Below, in pieces: positions 10,552-18,647 of a DNA stretch of 55,493 bases. The notes under the pieces are model-generated. The model was given only the letters and a program-made list of their open reading frames with translations. It had not been told where the DNA came from and ran no database searches. The DNA comes from DASSUC01 sp035649895. GTDB taxonomy: Bacteria > Actinomycetota > Actinomycetes > Mycobacteriales > Micromonosporaceae. The first letter of the stretch is position 1. Each line of letters opens with the position of its first letter. Position numbers and translations under genes: made by a program. The stretch is from NCBI GenBank assembly GCA_035649895.1, contig DASRIS010000029.1, forward strand, positions 1-55,493, read 5' to 3'.

Positions 10552-10561
10552 AGGAGGCGCC

Positions 10562-11677
10562 GTGTGGACCACACTGGGCCGGGCACTGGTTGTGGTGGCC
10601 GTGCTGGCCACCACGCTTGCGTGTACGCACGGCGGACCGGGTGACCGGACGGCAGATCCTGACCCGTCCCGGTCCGGCCTGCGGTCGATGCCGCCGGAGG
10701 CGTACACCTTGCGGGCGGACGGCACTGTCCCGTGGGTCGACGAGCCGATCGGTGCGGAGGAGCTGTACGGGCGGCCCCGCGCGCCGCGCATACCCGCACC
10801 GGGTAGTAGACCGTGCCGGGCAGAGCAGCTGGCCGCTGCGTTGACGGCATGGCGGCGACCTGGCCGCGGCGGCGAGACGCCGCGGGGCTTCGATGCCGCG
10901 GTCGACAAGCTCATCGGCGAGGTCGACATCCACAACACCTCCACAGTGGAGTGCACCTTGCGCGGGGAGACGCCCACCCGGATGCTCTCCGCCGGGCAGC
11001 AGATATCGATGCAGTACGAACACGGTATCGACGCCGAGGCTCAACGGCGGGTCGTCGTAGTGCCGGCCGGTGAACACGCCAGCTTGCGGCTGGACTGGTC
11101 CGGCCTGTTCTGCCAGCCGGTCAACAGGCCCCTTGAGCTGGCGATCGACCTGCCGGACCGCGGCGGGACGCTGCATGCGCCCGTGACCGCCACCGAGACG
11201 CCACGCTGCACCGGCGGCGAGGGGGTCAACCCGAACGCGCGGTCCACGCTGTATGCCAGCGGTTTCAGCGAGCCCGCCCTGCCAGCCGCACCGCAGGACT
11301 CACCATTGAGCGGCGTCACGATTGCGGTCAGCGGACCGGACACCGCCCCCGCCGGCGCCCCCGTCGTGTACCAGGTCACCATGAGCAACCCGACCGCCAT
11401 GCCCATCCCGCTCGACCCGTGTCCCGGTTACCTGGTAGAGCTGTTCTCCATGGGGGATGCCAGTGCCCAGCCGGTGAACACATCGCTGCTGTACCGGCTG
11501 AACTGCCGTCCGGTCCACACGGTGCCGGCCGGCGGCTCGGTCCGGTTCGAGATGGTCGCCCAGGTGCCGGCAGACATGGCAACCAACCGCGTGCTGTCGC
11601 TCACCTGGCGCCTCACCGCGCCCCGGTTCGTCCAGGGACCTGTGCACTGGGGACTGCTCAACATCCGCGTCCAGTAG
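10562..11677 (+). CDS. Putative lipoprotein of unknown function
   Basis: 371 aa starting at GTG 10562, with AAGGAGG 4 bases upstream. An N-terminal hydrophobic segment ends TTLAC, so Cys21 is the likely lipidation site, although Thr at -3 is atypical. The rest is extracytoplasmic with alternating beta-strand character; the C-terminal half (about 240-371) reads like an immunoglobulin-type sandwich (APVVYQVTMSNPTAMPIPL ... VRFEMVAQVP). No named family is recognised. A hairpin containing a hexanucleotide repeat follows directly after the stop. Confidence 0.75.
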   Translation: MWTTLGRALVVVAVLATTLACTHGGPGDRTADPDPSRSGLRSMPPEAYTLRADGTVPWVDEPIGAEELYGRPRAPRIPAPGSRPCRAEQLAAALTAWRRPGRGGETPRGFDAAVDKLIGEVDIHNTSTVECTLRGETPTRMLSAGQQISMQYEHGIDAEAQRRVVVVPAGEHASLRLDWSGLFCQPVNRPLELAIDLPDRGGTLHAPVTATETPRCTGGEGVNPNARSTLYASGFSEPALPAAPQDSPLSGVTIAVSGPDTAPAGAPVVYQVTMSNPTAMPIPLDPCPGYLVELFSMGDASAQPVNTSLLYRLNCRPVHTVPAGGSVRFEMVAQVPADMATNRVLSLTWRLTAPRFVQGPVHWGLLNIRVQ

Positions 11678-11679
11678 CA

Positions 11680-11734
11680 CCTTGCCGCAGCCGCAGCCGC
11701 AGCCGCAGCCGCAGCCGCAGCCGCGGCGGCAAGG
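11680..11734 (+). terminator. Hairpin with hexanucleotide-repeat loop after the lipoprotein gene
   Basis: CCTTGCCGC (11680-11688) pairs perfectly with GCGGCAAGG (11726-11734), 3 bases after the stop codon. Most of the enclosed sequence is a CCGCAG tandem array. It is placed like a terminator but has no T-run. Confidence 0.45.
11685..11720 (+). repeat. (CCGCAG)6 microsatellite
   Basis: Six exact tandem copies of CCGCAG, with a seventh degenerate copy (CCGCGG). Such arrays are prone to slippage; it lies outside any gene. Confidence 0.9.
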
Positions 11735-11956
11735 CCATGGTTGACGTGTCCGCCAACCATGCGGTCTTCGGCGCGGGAAGCATCGGTTCCGTTGGCAACG
11801 TACTCGTCGTTACGTTACGGACCGAGACCAGCGCGTAGATCGGCTATCCGACAGCCTGGAACCCTTACCCCGCCTGTGCGCGTCTATGCAGGTGTGGCCG
11901 GCACGGGGCAGGCCGCACCGGACACCGGAGGTGTCCGCACGGGGGAAAGGGACCAT

Positions 11957-12784
11957 GTGCGAATGAGAAGAACCAGCTACCGGATCGGTGCCGCGATACT
12001 TGTCGCCGGCGCTGTCCTGGTCGGAGCCGCGCCGGCGTACGCCGCCGCGCCGGCAAACGACACCTTTGGCGGAGCGGTCGCGATCGGCTCGGTGCCGTAC
12101 ACCGCCACCCTCGACACGACCGAGGCGACAACCGATGCCGACGACGTCAACGCGAACGCGGACTGCGGCGCACCGGCCACCGACGCCAGCGTCTGGTACT
12201 CGACGACCCCCGCAACCAGCCTCACGCTGGTCGTGGACGTCTCCTCGTCGTCGTACACGGCGGGTGTCCTTGTCGTCACCGGCGCGCCGGGCGCGTTCCA
12301 GATCGTCGCGTGCGGTCCGGACGCCGTCGCCTTCGCGGCAGCCGCCGGTACCACGTACCACCTCCTGCTCATCGACGACCAGCTGGACGGCGGCGGCAAT
12401 GGGGGCACCCTTGTCGTGAATGTCGCCGAGGCGCCACCAGCGCCCACGGTGCAAGCCACCGTCGACCGCATCGCCGGCTTCGATCCCCGAACCGGCGCCG
12501 CAACCCTGCACGGCACGGTCAGCTGCACCGGCATCGTCGAGTTCGCGTTCGTCGACGTGGAGGTGCGGCAGCGCGTCGGGCGCGGCGAGGTGTTCGGCTT
12601 CGGCACCGTCCCCATGACGTGCGACGGCATCACACACCCGTGGTCGGTCGAGATCTCCCCGGTCATCGGTAGCAAGTTCGCCGGGGGCAAGGCCGTCTCG
12701 GTGACGTTCGCGGTCGCCTGCGGGCCGTTCGAGTGCGGTCTCGACTTCCAGCAGCACATCGTCCAGCTCAGCCGCCGCGGCTGA
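11957..12784 (+). CDS. Secreted protein of unknown function
   Basis: About 275 aa. GTG 11957 (or ATG 11963) follows AAAGGGA at 11946-11952. A signal peptide (to about AYAAAPA) is followed by a region typical of bacterial pre-peptidase-type beta-sandwiches (NDTFGGAVAIG ... DASVWYSTTP), then a second beta-rich domain (about 150-275) with four cysteines in two pairs (SCTG/MTCDG and VACGPFECG) that may form disulfides. There is no catalytic motif. A strong terminator follows, so it is probably monocistronic. A cell-surface or adhesive role is a guess. Confidence 0.75.
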   Translation: MRMRRTSYRIGAAILVAGAVLVGAAPAYAAAPANDTFGGAVAIGSVPYTATLDTTEATTDADDVNANADCGAPATDASVWYSTTPATSLTLVVDVSSSSYTAGVLVVTGAPGAFQIVACGPDAVAFAAAAGTTYHLLLIDDQLDGGGNGGTLVVNVAEAPPAPTVQATVDRIAGFDPRTGAATLHGTVSCTGIVEFAFVDVEVRQRVGRGEVFGFGTVPMTCDGITHPWSVEISPVIGSKFAGGKAVSVTFAVACGPFECGLDFQQHIVQLSRRG

Positions 12785-12823
12785 CAGCTCGGGCGAGCCG
12801 CCCGAAGGCGCGCTTGACCGTAA

Positions 12824-12853
12824 GGCCCAGCCCGAGACCGATCGGGCTGGGCC
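12824..12853 (+). terminator. Strong terminator hairpin
   Basis: A perfect 12-bp stem (GGCCCAGCCCGA at 12824-12835 with 12842-12853) and a 6-base loop, 40 bases after the stop of the secreted-protein gene. Confidence 0.8.
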
Positions 12854-12915
12854 TGCCTCGGCACACGCGGCAACGCCGCGTATCTTCGTCTGGTGCGGCG
12901 GGTGGGGCGGGTGTG

Positions 12916-13767
12916 ATGCGTCTTCATGTCGGGTGCGCGATGTGGACCCACAAGGCCTGGCAGGGACGCTTCCTGGCGGGTCCCGCCCGGGCCCACGAAC
13001 GCCTGCGGTGCTACGCCGGTTGGTGCAACGCGGTCGAGGGGAACACTACGTTCTACGCGACGCCGGCCAGGGACACCGTGGCCTCGTGGGCGCAGCAGAC
13101 CGACCCTGACTTTCGGTTCGTGGTCAAGCTGCCGAGGTCCATCACGCATGAGCGCCGTCTGACCGGCGCCGACGAGGAGCTCCGGGCCTTCCTGGAGGCG
13201 GTCGAGCCGCTCGGGCCGCGGGCCCACGCCCTCTGGGTCCAGCTGCCCGGATCGTTCGGCCCGCCGGATGTCCCCGCGCTCGCTGGTTTTCTGCGCCGCC
13301 GTCCGAGGCCCTATCGGTACGCCGTGGAGGTCCGCCATCCAGCGTTCTTCACCGAGCCCCGCACGGCATCGCTTCTGGAAGGGGTGCTGGCCGCCGCGGA
13401 CGCCGAATGGGTTCCCTTCGACACCACCGCCTTCTTTCACGCGCCGCCGACCAGTGACGCGGAGCGGGACGCCTGGACGAAGAAGCCCCGGCTGCCGCTG
13501 CGGACGGTGGCCCTGACCAACCGGCCGGTCGTGCGGTACCTCGGCCGCGACGACCCCACGCGTACGGTCGAGGGCTGGCAGCGCTGGGTCGACGTGGTCG
13601 CCGGGTGGCTGTGCGAGGGTCGCTCGCCGACCGTGTTCATCCACACCCCGGACAATGCCGACGCGCCCGCTCTCGCCCGCCGCTTCCACGACGAGGTACG
13701 GGCGCGCCTGCCGCAGCTCGAGGCACTGCCCCAGCCGACCCCGGTAGCGCCGTTGACTCTCTTCTGA
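12916..13767 (+). CDS. DUF72 family protein
   Basis: 283 aa, the usual length of the DUF72 TIM-barrel family. Family features are the N-terminal HVGCAMWTHKAWQG, the NAVEGNTTFYATP block, FVVKLPRSITHERRL, the VEVRHPAFF strand and the C-terminal FIHTPDNADAP. The biochemical role of DUF72 is not established. ATG 12916 is used; GTG 12913 is directly adjacent. It is separated from the upstream gene by a strong terminator and followed by a YjbR gene on the same strand, so the two may be co-transcribed. Confidence 0.88.
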   Translation: MRLHVGCAMWTHKAWQGRFLAGPARAHERLRCYAGWCNAVEGNTTFYATPARDTVASWAQQTDPDFRFVVKLPRSITHERRLTGADEELRAFLEAVEPLGPRAHALWVQLPGSFGPPDVPALAGFLRRRPRPYRYAVEVRHPAFFTEPRTASLLEGVLAAADAEWVPFDTTAFFHAPPTSDAERDAWTKKPRLPLRTVALTNRPVVRYLGRDDPTRTVEGWQRWVDVVAGWLCEGRSPTVFIHTPDNADAPALARRFHDEVRARLPQLEALPQPTPVAPLTLF

Positions 13768-13831
13768 CCGTGCCGAGCCAGCCGCGGGCCGGCTGCGTAG
13801 CCTCTGCACATGCGGATGGCGTGTTGGGGGA

Positions 13832-14230
13832 GTGGCCTCGGTGGCTGACGCTGACGATGTACGACGCCTGGCGTCGGCCCTGCCTCACGTCGTGGAGATT
13901 GACAGTGACGGGTTCGACTTCCGGGTGGCCGACAAGGGGTTCGTCTGGTCGTATCCCGAGCGCAGGCCGGGGCAGGCGCGCGTGATCCGGACCGATGTCG
14001 CGGTGCTGTTCGTCGGCGACGAGGCTGAGAAGCAGGCCCTCCTGCTGGGCGAGCCCGACCTCTTCTTCACCACGCCCAGCTACGACGGCCTGCCCCTGGT
14101 GATGCTGCGCCTGGCCGAGGTCGACGTCGAACGTCTGCGGGAGCTGGTGACCGACGCGTGGCGCATGCGGGCCCCGGACGCGCTCACCAGCGACCTCGAC
14201 GAGGCTGGCGAGCCGCGAGCATCAGCGTGA
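13832..14230 (+). CDS. MmcQ/YjbR family protein
   Basis: 132 aa from GTG 13832 (an in-frame GTG at 13841 is an alternative). It has the compact MmcQ/YjbR double-wing fold pattern: DFRVADKGFVWSYPER, then LLLGEPDLFFTTPSYDGLPLVMLRL and the terminal helix with LVTDAWRMRAP. The fold resembles DNA-binding domains, but the function is unsettled. Its last 47 bases overlap a possible convergent membrane-protein gene. Confidence 0.85.
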   Translation: MASVADADDVRRLASALPHVVEIDSDGFDFRVADKGFVWSYPERRPGQARVIRTDVAVLFVGDEAEKQALLLGEPDLFFTTPSYDGLPLVMLRLAEVDVERLRELVTDAWRMRAPDALTSDLDEAGEPRASA

Positions 14231-14468
14231 CGCCCGCGACGGCGACGATGGCAGCGGCCCCACTGTGCGGCTGGGCCAGCCGGGCGGTGCCGGCCACGAA
14301 GACCAGCAGGACGATGACGGCAACCAGGGTGACCAGCTGTACGAACCGGACAGCCATTCTGTCCGCGCACAGGCCGCGCTGGCGGCGTTTGCGCTGCACG
14401 TCCACGAAGCTGCCGACAGCTGTCGTGGTGACGAGCCCGAGCGTTGGCGCGGTACCGGCTCTGTCCAC
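14184..14468 (-). CDS. Possible small membrane protein
   Basis: 94 aa from GTG 14468, or about 57 aa from ATG 14357. Two hydrophobic segments (about residues 43-62 and 69-86) are separated by a short polar turn, with a basic tail RQPRRGRW. No good ribosome binding site was found for either start, and the 3' end overlaps the convergent YjbR gene by 47 bases. The hydrophobic pattern makes it plausible, but it could be spurious. Confidence 0.4.
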   Translation of the reverse strand: MDRAGTAPTLGLVTTTAVGSFVDVQRKRRQRGLCADRMAVRFVQLVTLVAVIVLLVFVAGTARLAQPHSGAAAIVAVAGVTLMLAARQPRRGRW

Positions 14469-14492
14469 ATGGACCGCTACTTTCGCGGCATC

Positions 14493-15308
14493 TCAACATG
14501 TGCCGGTAGCTGCGCACATTCGGGCCGCCGCCCGCTGGGCGACCAGCCTGGCGTTGGCCTCGTCTGCAGGCAGGACCACAGTCTCGCTGGTCAGGTTGCT
14601 CTCACGCACAAGCGCGTTCAGTGACCGATAGCTTCCTGACCTTGTCTCTACGAGCAGAGAGTCGTCGCCCGCGAACCGCTCCGCCCGGATCGTCATCGTG
14701 ATCACGCCGTCGGCATGGTCGATCAATGCACAGGCGACCACAGCGGCGCGCAGGTGGGCGAGCTCCCGCTCGGCATCGCCAGCGGCGTACGCAGCTACCG
14801 ACTGCAGAACCTCGGCGTTGTCCGCGGTGCGTACCAGCTTCTGGTCCCGGAACCCCATCGGTACGGGGCTGACCCGACCGGTGGCCCGGGCGGCGGGGCA
14901 GAGGCTGAGTGTGAACCCGACGCTCCAGTCACCCATGAGCTCTACCTCCCGCCAGGTGCCGGTCCCCGCGTCGCCCGGGCGCAGCATCGCTGCGGCCGGT
15001 ACGACCGTCTCCGCCGTGGGGCTCGCCGGTGGGCCCGCCGCGCCAGACGGCCTGACAGTGCCGGCCGCCGTCGTCGCGGGCGGTGCCGGCATCGTCGGCG
15101 ATGGGCTGGGGATGAGGGGTGCGGCGGTCGGTCGTCCGGTGCAGGCCACCGCAACCATGACCAACAGGCCAATTATTACAAAAGCGGCCAGAGCGAGGGC
15201 GAGGCGCTGATGGGTAGTGCGCCGTAGTCCTGGGCGGCGGTCCTCAGCAGTGGGGGCCGGTGCATCATCGCTCGGCCGGTAGCGCTCGCCGAAGCTGTCC
15301 TCGGCCAT
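14493..15308 (-). CDS. Single-span membrane protein with extracytoplasmic domain
   Basis: 271 aa. ATG 15308 is preceded by GGAGGTGG and gives MAEDSFGERY. A cytoplasmic N-terminus of about 35 residues leads into one membrane helix (about 37-57, ending at a Cys), a Pro/Ser/Thr/Ala-rich linker (about 60-105), and a globular outer domain (about 110-271) of the kind seen in actinobacterial sensor-like or PknH-type domains. No enzymatic motif is visible and the function is unknown. Confidence 0.75.
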   Translation of the reverse strand: MAEDSFGERYRPSDDAPAPTAEDRRPGLRRTTHQRLALALAAFVIIGLLVMVAVACTGRPTAAPLIPSPSPTMPAPPATTAAGTVRPSGAAGPPASPTAETVVPAAAMLRPGDAGTGTWREVELMGDWSVGFTLSLCPAARATGRVSPVPMGFRDQKLVRTADNAEVLQSVAAYAAGDAERELAHLRAAVVACALIDHADGVITMTIRAERFAGDDSLLVETRSGSYRSLNALVRESNLTSETVVLPADEANARLVAQRAAARMCAATGTC

Positions 15309-15520
15309 CTCCACCTCCCAGGGGCTCGTGGATACACCCACGAGGGGCCCCAACGGCTGCGGCCGGGCGAGGACCAGCAGACCCTGTTGGTGGCCCGACA
15401 GGATCGGTGCCGATCAGCGCGTACGTCGGCTGATGGGGGCGGTCGACCTGCGAGGTCCAGGCATGCCGCCCCAGCGCGCCGGTGCCATCCCGAGGCGTTC
15501 GCCGTCGCGTCGCGCAGGCT

Positions 15521-15895
15521 TTAAGAGACGCCGCCGAAGTCGACGTCCTTGGTCACGACCGTCCCGGCCGTCCGGCCCGGGGCGGTCTGGTAGGTCCAGT
15601 ACAGGTTCGTGTGGGCGATGACCTGGCCTGGCGGCGGCGCCCTCCACTCCGTCTGGTCCTCCGTTCGTCGTCGCGCGGATAGGTCGGGAACGATCCGCCA
15701 GTCGTCGCCGCCTCTCGCAAGGTGCTCGTCGGAGTGCGGGACCCAGACAGCGGGGACCTGTGCCTGCCGCGCCTTCTCGACCAGGCTGCCGATGTTCGCA
15801 ACAACCATGTCGCGCTCGTGGGTCCCTCGGACGACGCCGTTCTGCACGTCGACGACGAGGAGCGCGGTGTTTGGCCGGTTATCGAGTGTTGTCAT
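15521..15895 (-). CDS. Isochorismatase-like protein lacking its catalytic middle (internal deletion)
   Basis: 124 aa, against about 180 for the family. The N-terminus (TALLVVDVQNGVV, with the conserved Asp; VVANIGSLVEKA; VPAVWVPHSDEHL) and the C-terminus (TEWRAPPPGQVIAHTNLYW ... TAGTV) are family-typical. They are joined directly after WRIVPDL, so about 60 residues that normally contain the catalytic Lys and the Cys of the DxCxR-type motif are missing, in frame. It is therefore probably inactive as a hydrolase. ATG 15895 has an AGGAAG ribosome binding site. It can be read as a decaying gene or as a shortened protein with a new role. Confidence 0.75.
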   Translation of the reverse strand: MTTLDNRPNTALLVVDVQNGVVRGTHERDMVVANIGSLVEKARQAQVPAVWVPHSDEHLARGGDDWRIVPDLSARRRTEDQTEWRAPPPGQVIAHTNLYWTYQTAPGRTAGTVVTKDVDFGGVS

Positions 15896-16060
15896 GGTCG
15901 CTGCTTCCTCAGCTGGGCTCCTGGGTCCACCCACGGTAGACCCGCCCACCTGACAAACGAGCCGGAACGCGCCTCGGGCGGTTGCCCGCGGCCTCCCGCC
16001 AGGGGGACAGCCGTGGCGCGACACGGCCGGGAACACTGCTTCGTACGCCGTCCGCGACGG

Positions 16061-17527
16061 TTATTCGGCGTAGAGCTGGTCGAGGTCGATGGGTAGGACG
16101 GTGGGGTCGCCGGCGGAGGCCGCCAGCAGCTCGTTGTCGAAGCCTCCGCCGCCGTAGCAGGCCAGTCGGGTGTCGCGGGTGTCGAACCCGCGGGCGCCGA
16201 GCAGCTCTCGCGCTCGTGCCAGGCGGCGCAGGTGCCGCAGCCCGAGCTGCCTGCCCCACTTCGCCTCGCCCAGCGACAGGACCCGCCGGGGTGCACCGGG
16301 CTCGGTGGGGGCGAAGACCACGACGTCGACCTCGATCTGTTCCCTTGCGGTCGGGTCCGTGACGGTCCCCGACGCCACCTCGCCCGGCACGTCGCCAAAG
16401 ACCGCCGGATCGGCGGTGGTCGCGAAGGTCCGGCACAGCCGCTCGAAGTGCGGCCCGACGACCTGGGAGGTGAAGCGCTGCGCGCTCTCCTGCCAGACCC
16501 GCCGGCCGAGCCCGAGCTCCAGGCGGGACCAGGAGGCACGCATGACCGCCTCGTAGAACGTGATGAGCGGTTCGGTGATCGAGTACCGGGGGCGCCCGGG
16601 ACGCAGTGCATCCGGCTCCCGCGTGAGCAGGCCCGCGTTCTCCAGCACGGCGACCGGGTGCGCGATGTCGGGGGTCCGCCGTCCGATGTAGCTGGCGATG
16701 CCGCCCCAGGTCGCGTTCCCGGTCGCGACGGCGGCGAGGACGGAGTGGTAGAGCGCAGGGTCGCGGATGTCTGCCTCCTCGGCGAGGAGGTAGCGCGCTT
16801 CGCGGAAGAGCGGGGTGGTCGGGTCCAGTACGGTCCGGGTGACCCAGTCGTCGAAGTCGTCCAGGCTCGCCGGCGCGTCGTCCCGTACGAACTGCCGGCG
16901 GTACGCGGGGGTGCCCCCGACGACGGAGTGCAGCAGCACCGCCAGCCGCGGGTCGGTCACGCCCCAGAACCGGGCCGCGTCGCGGTATGTGAGCGGGCTC
17001 AGCACGATCTCGAGGCTCGCGCGCCCGCGCAGGGGAGCGGTGCCTGAAAGCAGCTTGCCCATGACGGACATGGCCGACCCGCAGAGCAGGAGACGGATCT
17101 GGCTGCCGTGGCGGGCCTGCGCGGGCGGGTCCAGCTCGCGCTGCACCAGCGAGGCCAGCCCGGGACTGGCCTTGAGCAGGTACGGGAACTCGTCGATCAC
17201 GACGGTCAGCGGCCGGTCGGCGGCGAGGGCGAAGAGCGCGTCCACAGCAGACGACCAGGAGTCGAGGCGCAATGGGGCGGCCGACCCGCGCTGCGCGCCA
17301 AGGGCGGCGCCGAAGAGCCGCAGGGAGTCCTCCTCGGTCGCCTCGGTGGCTCCGAAGTAGACACCTCCGACGCTCTCGACAAGCGCGTTGAGCAGGTAGG
17401 TCTTGCCCTGGCGGCGCCGCCCGGAGACCACGCCGAGCGTGGCGAGCGGCCGGTCGTCGGCGCTGAACGCGGCGAGCGCGCGCCACTCCCGGTCCCGGTC
17501 GAACACGTACGCCGGCTTCTCGATCAC
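16061..17527 (-). CDS. ATPase of the archaeal-ATPase/DUF234 family
   Basis: 488 aa. The N-terminal STAND/AAA-like domain has a Walker A at GRRRQGKT (Lys42) and a Walker B at VVIDEF (Asp112-Glu113). A winged-helix region (about 255-300) and a C-terminal DUF234 domain (about 320-470) follow. The latter contains an EIDVVV-like acidic strand (IEVDVVVFAP) and GEAKW, resembling the D-ExK core of restriction-type nucleases. The family is common in archaea and patchy in bacteria; roles in mobile DNA or defence are suspected. GTG 17527 fits GAAGGTGG upstream; TTG 17545 also opens the frame. It appears monocistronic. Confidence 0.85.
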   Translation of the reverse strand: MIEKPAYVFDRDREWRALAAFSADDRPLATLGVVSGRRRQGKTYLLNALVESVGGVYFGATEATEEDSLRLFGAALGAQRGSAAPLRLDSWSSAVDALFALAADRPLTVVIDEFPYLLKASPGLASLVQRELDPPAQARHGSQIRLLLCGSAMSVMGKLLSGTAPLRGRASLEIVLSPLTYRDAARFWGVTDPRLAVLLHSVVGGTPAYRRQFVRDDAPASLDDFDDWVTRTVLDPTTPLFREARYLLAEEADIRDPALYHSVLAAVATGNATWGGIASYIGRRTPDIAHPVAVLENAGLLTREPDALRPGRPRYSITEPLITFYEAVMRASWSRLELGLGRRVWQESAQRFTSQVVGPHFERLCRTFATTADPAVFGDVPGEVASGTVTDPTAREQIEVDVVVFAPTEPGAPRRVLSLGEAKWGRQLGLRHLRRLARARELLGARGFDTRDTRLACYGGGGFDNELLAASAGDPTVLPIDLDQLYAE

Positions 17528-17550
17528 ATGCCCACCTTCGCTCAACTATG

Positions 17551-17574
17551 GTTCAGTGAAGTGTAGTTCAGTGA
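17551..17574. repeat. Short direct repeat upstream of the DUF234 ATPase
   Basis: Two copies of GTTCAGTGA (17551-17559 and 17566-17574), 15 bases apart, lie directly upstream of the minus-strand start. This is a possible regulator site. Confidence 0.4.
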
Positions 17575-17651
17575 CCGTCGCGAGCGGCGGTGACGGATCT
17601 GGGCGGCCATTTGGCAGGAGAGCTGAGGGGCTTCGAGCCTGGCCCGTTCGG

Positions 17652-18563
17652 TCACCAGGTCGCCTCGTGGCAGTCGGTGACCGCTGCTGCCGGCTCGACC
17701 TGCAGGGTGGCGTGGGCTATGCCGTACCGGTCGCGTAGCTTCTGGCGGGCGGTGGCGAGCACCGGTGCGAGGTCGCCGGGCTGGGTGATGGTCAGGTGGG
17801 CGGAGGCGACCTCCATGCCCGAGGTGAGCGTCCATACGTGCAGGTCGTGCACGTCGGCCACGCCCGGGACGGCGGCGAGCGTACGCCGTACCGCGGCTAC
17901 GTCCACATGGGACGGTGCGGCCTGGACGAGGACCCGTACCGCGGCCCGGGCCAGGGCCCAGGTGCGGGGCGCGATGAACAGGGCCACCGCCACCGCGACG
18001 AGCGGGTCGGCGTACGCCCAGCCGGTCAGCCAGATGACGGCCGCCGCTCCGAGCACGCCGACCGAGGCGACCAGGTCGCCGAGGACCTCCAGGTAGGCGC
18101 CGCGCACGTTGAGGCTCTCCCGGGCGCCGCCGCGCAGCAGCGCGAACGCGACCACGTTGGCGGTCAGCCCGGCGAGCGCCACGGCGAACATCGGGCCGGC
18201 CAGCACCGGCGCCGGGTCGGCCAGCCGGCGCACCGCCTCGACGAGGACGTAGGCGGCGACGCCACCGAGCAGGACCGCGTTGGCGAGCGCGGCGAGCACC
18301 TCGATCCGGTAGAGCCCGAACGTGCGCTGCCCGCCGCCCGGCCGGTCGGCCACTGCGATGGCGGCCAGCGCCATGCCGATGCCGAGCACGTCGGTGAGCA
18401 GGTGGGCGGCGTCGGACAGCAGCGCCAGCGACCCGGTGACCAGACCGGCCGCGAGCTCGACCAGGGTGACCACCCCGAGCAGCGTGAACGCGGCCCAGAG
18501 CCGGCCGCGGTGCCGGGCGGCGGCCCGCGGTGCCGGCGTGCCGTGCCGGTGTCCTGCGCCCAT
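17652..18563 (-). CDS. Cation diffusion facilitator (zinc-type metal exporter)
   Basis: 303 aa, six membrane segments and a C-terminal cytoplasmic ferredoxin-like domain (about 215-303, VRRTLAAVPGVADVHDLHVWTLTSGMEVAS), typical of CzcD-like CDF antiporters that export Zn2+ or related divalent ions. The helix II site SDAAHLLTD is present; in helix V the usual His-x3-Asp reads ExxxD (LEVLGD), as in many actinobacterial members. A His-rich N-terminus (GHRHG) is present. ATG 18563 is used; GTG 18572 is possible. A palindrome sits in its promoter region. Confidence 0.93.
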   Translation of the reverse strand: MGAGHRHGTPAPRAAARHRGRLWAAFTLLGVVTLVELAAGLVTGSLALLSDAAHLLTDVLGIGMALAAIAVADRPGGGQRTFGLYRIEVLAALANAVLLGGVAAYVLVEAVRRLADPAPVLAGPMFAVALAGLTANVVAFALLRGGARESLNVRGAYLEVLGDLVASVGVLGAAAVIWLTGWAYADPLVAVAVALFIAPRTWALARAAVRVLVQAAPSHVDVAAVRRTLAAVPGVADVHDLHVWTLTSGMEVASAHLTITQPGDLAPVLATARQKLRDRYGIAHATLQVEPAAAVTDCHEATW

Positions 18564-18605
18564 CGGCCCCACCCCCGTCCACAGCCCTTGCCCCCACCCG
18601 CAGCT

Positions 18606-18638
18606 AACCTATGCGGACATTGCAATGTCTGCAAGAAA
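18606..18638 (-). promoter_or_regulatory. Candidate promoter with palindromic operator for the CDF exporter
   Basis: GCGGACATTG/CAATGTCTGC (18613-18632) is a 20-bp palindrome with one mismatch and a perfect ACATTGCAATGT core. On the minus strand it fills the 17-base spacer between TTGCAG (a possible -35) and TAGGTT (a weak -10, 18611-18606). This layout suits a metal-sensing repressor, though no such gene is nearby. Confidence 0.5.
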
Positions 18639-18647
18639 ACGTGACCT

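Larger units (their letters stand above)
10119..10561. other. Intergenic region between glucanase operon and lipoprotein gene
   Basis: The left 90 bases hold the glucanase promoter and operator. The remainder, about 10211-10529, is GC-rich with no well-supported gene; a 79-codon minus-strand frame (10288-10527) lacks a ribosome binding site. An inverted repeat at 10530-10551 belongs to the leader of the next gene. Confidence 0.5.

Noticed and set aside
13779..13795. Hairpin CAGCCG/CGGCTG after the DUF72 gene as terminator
   Set aside because: Only a 6-bp stem in GC-rich DNA without a T-run; too weak to annotate.
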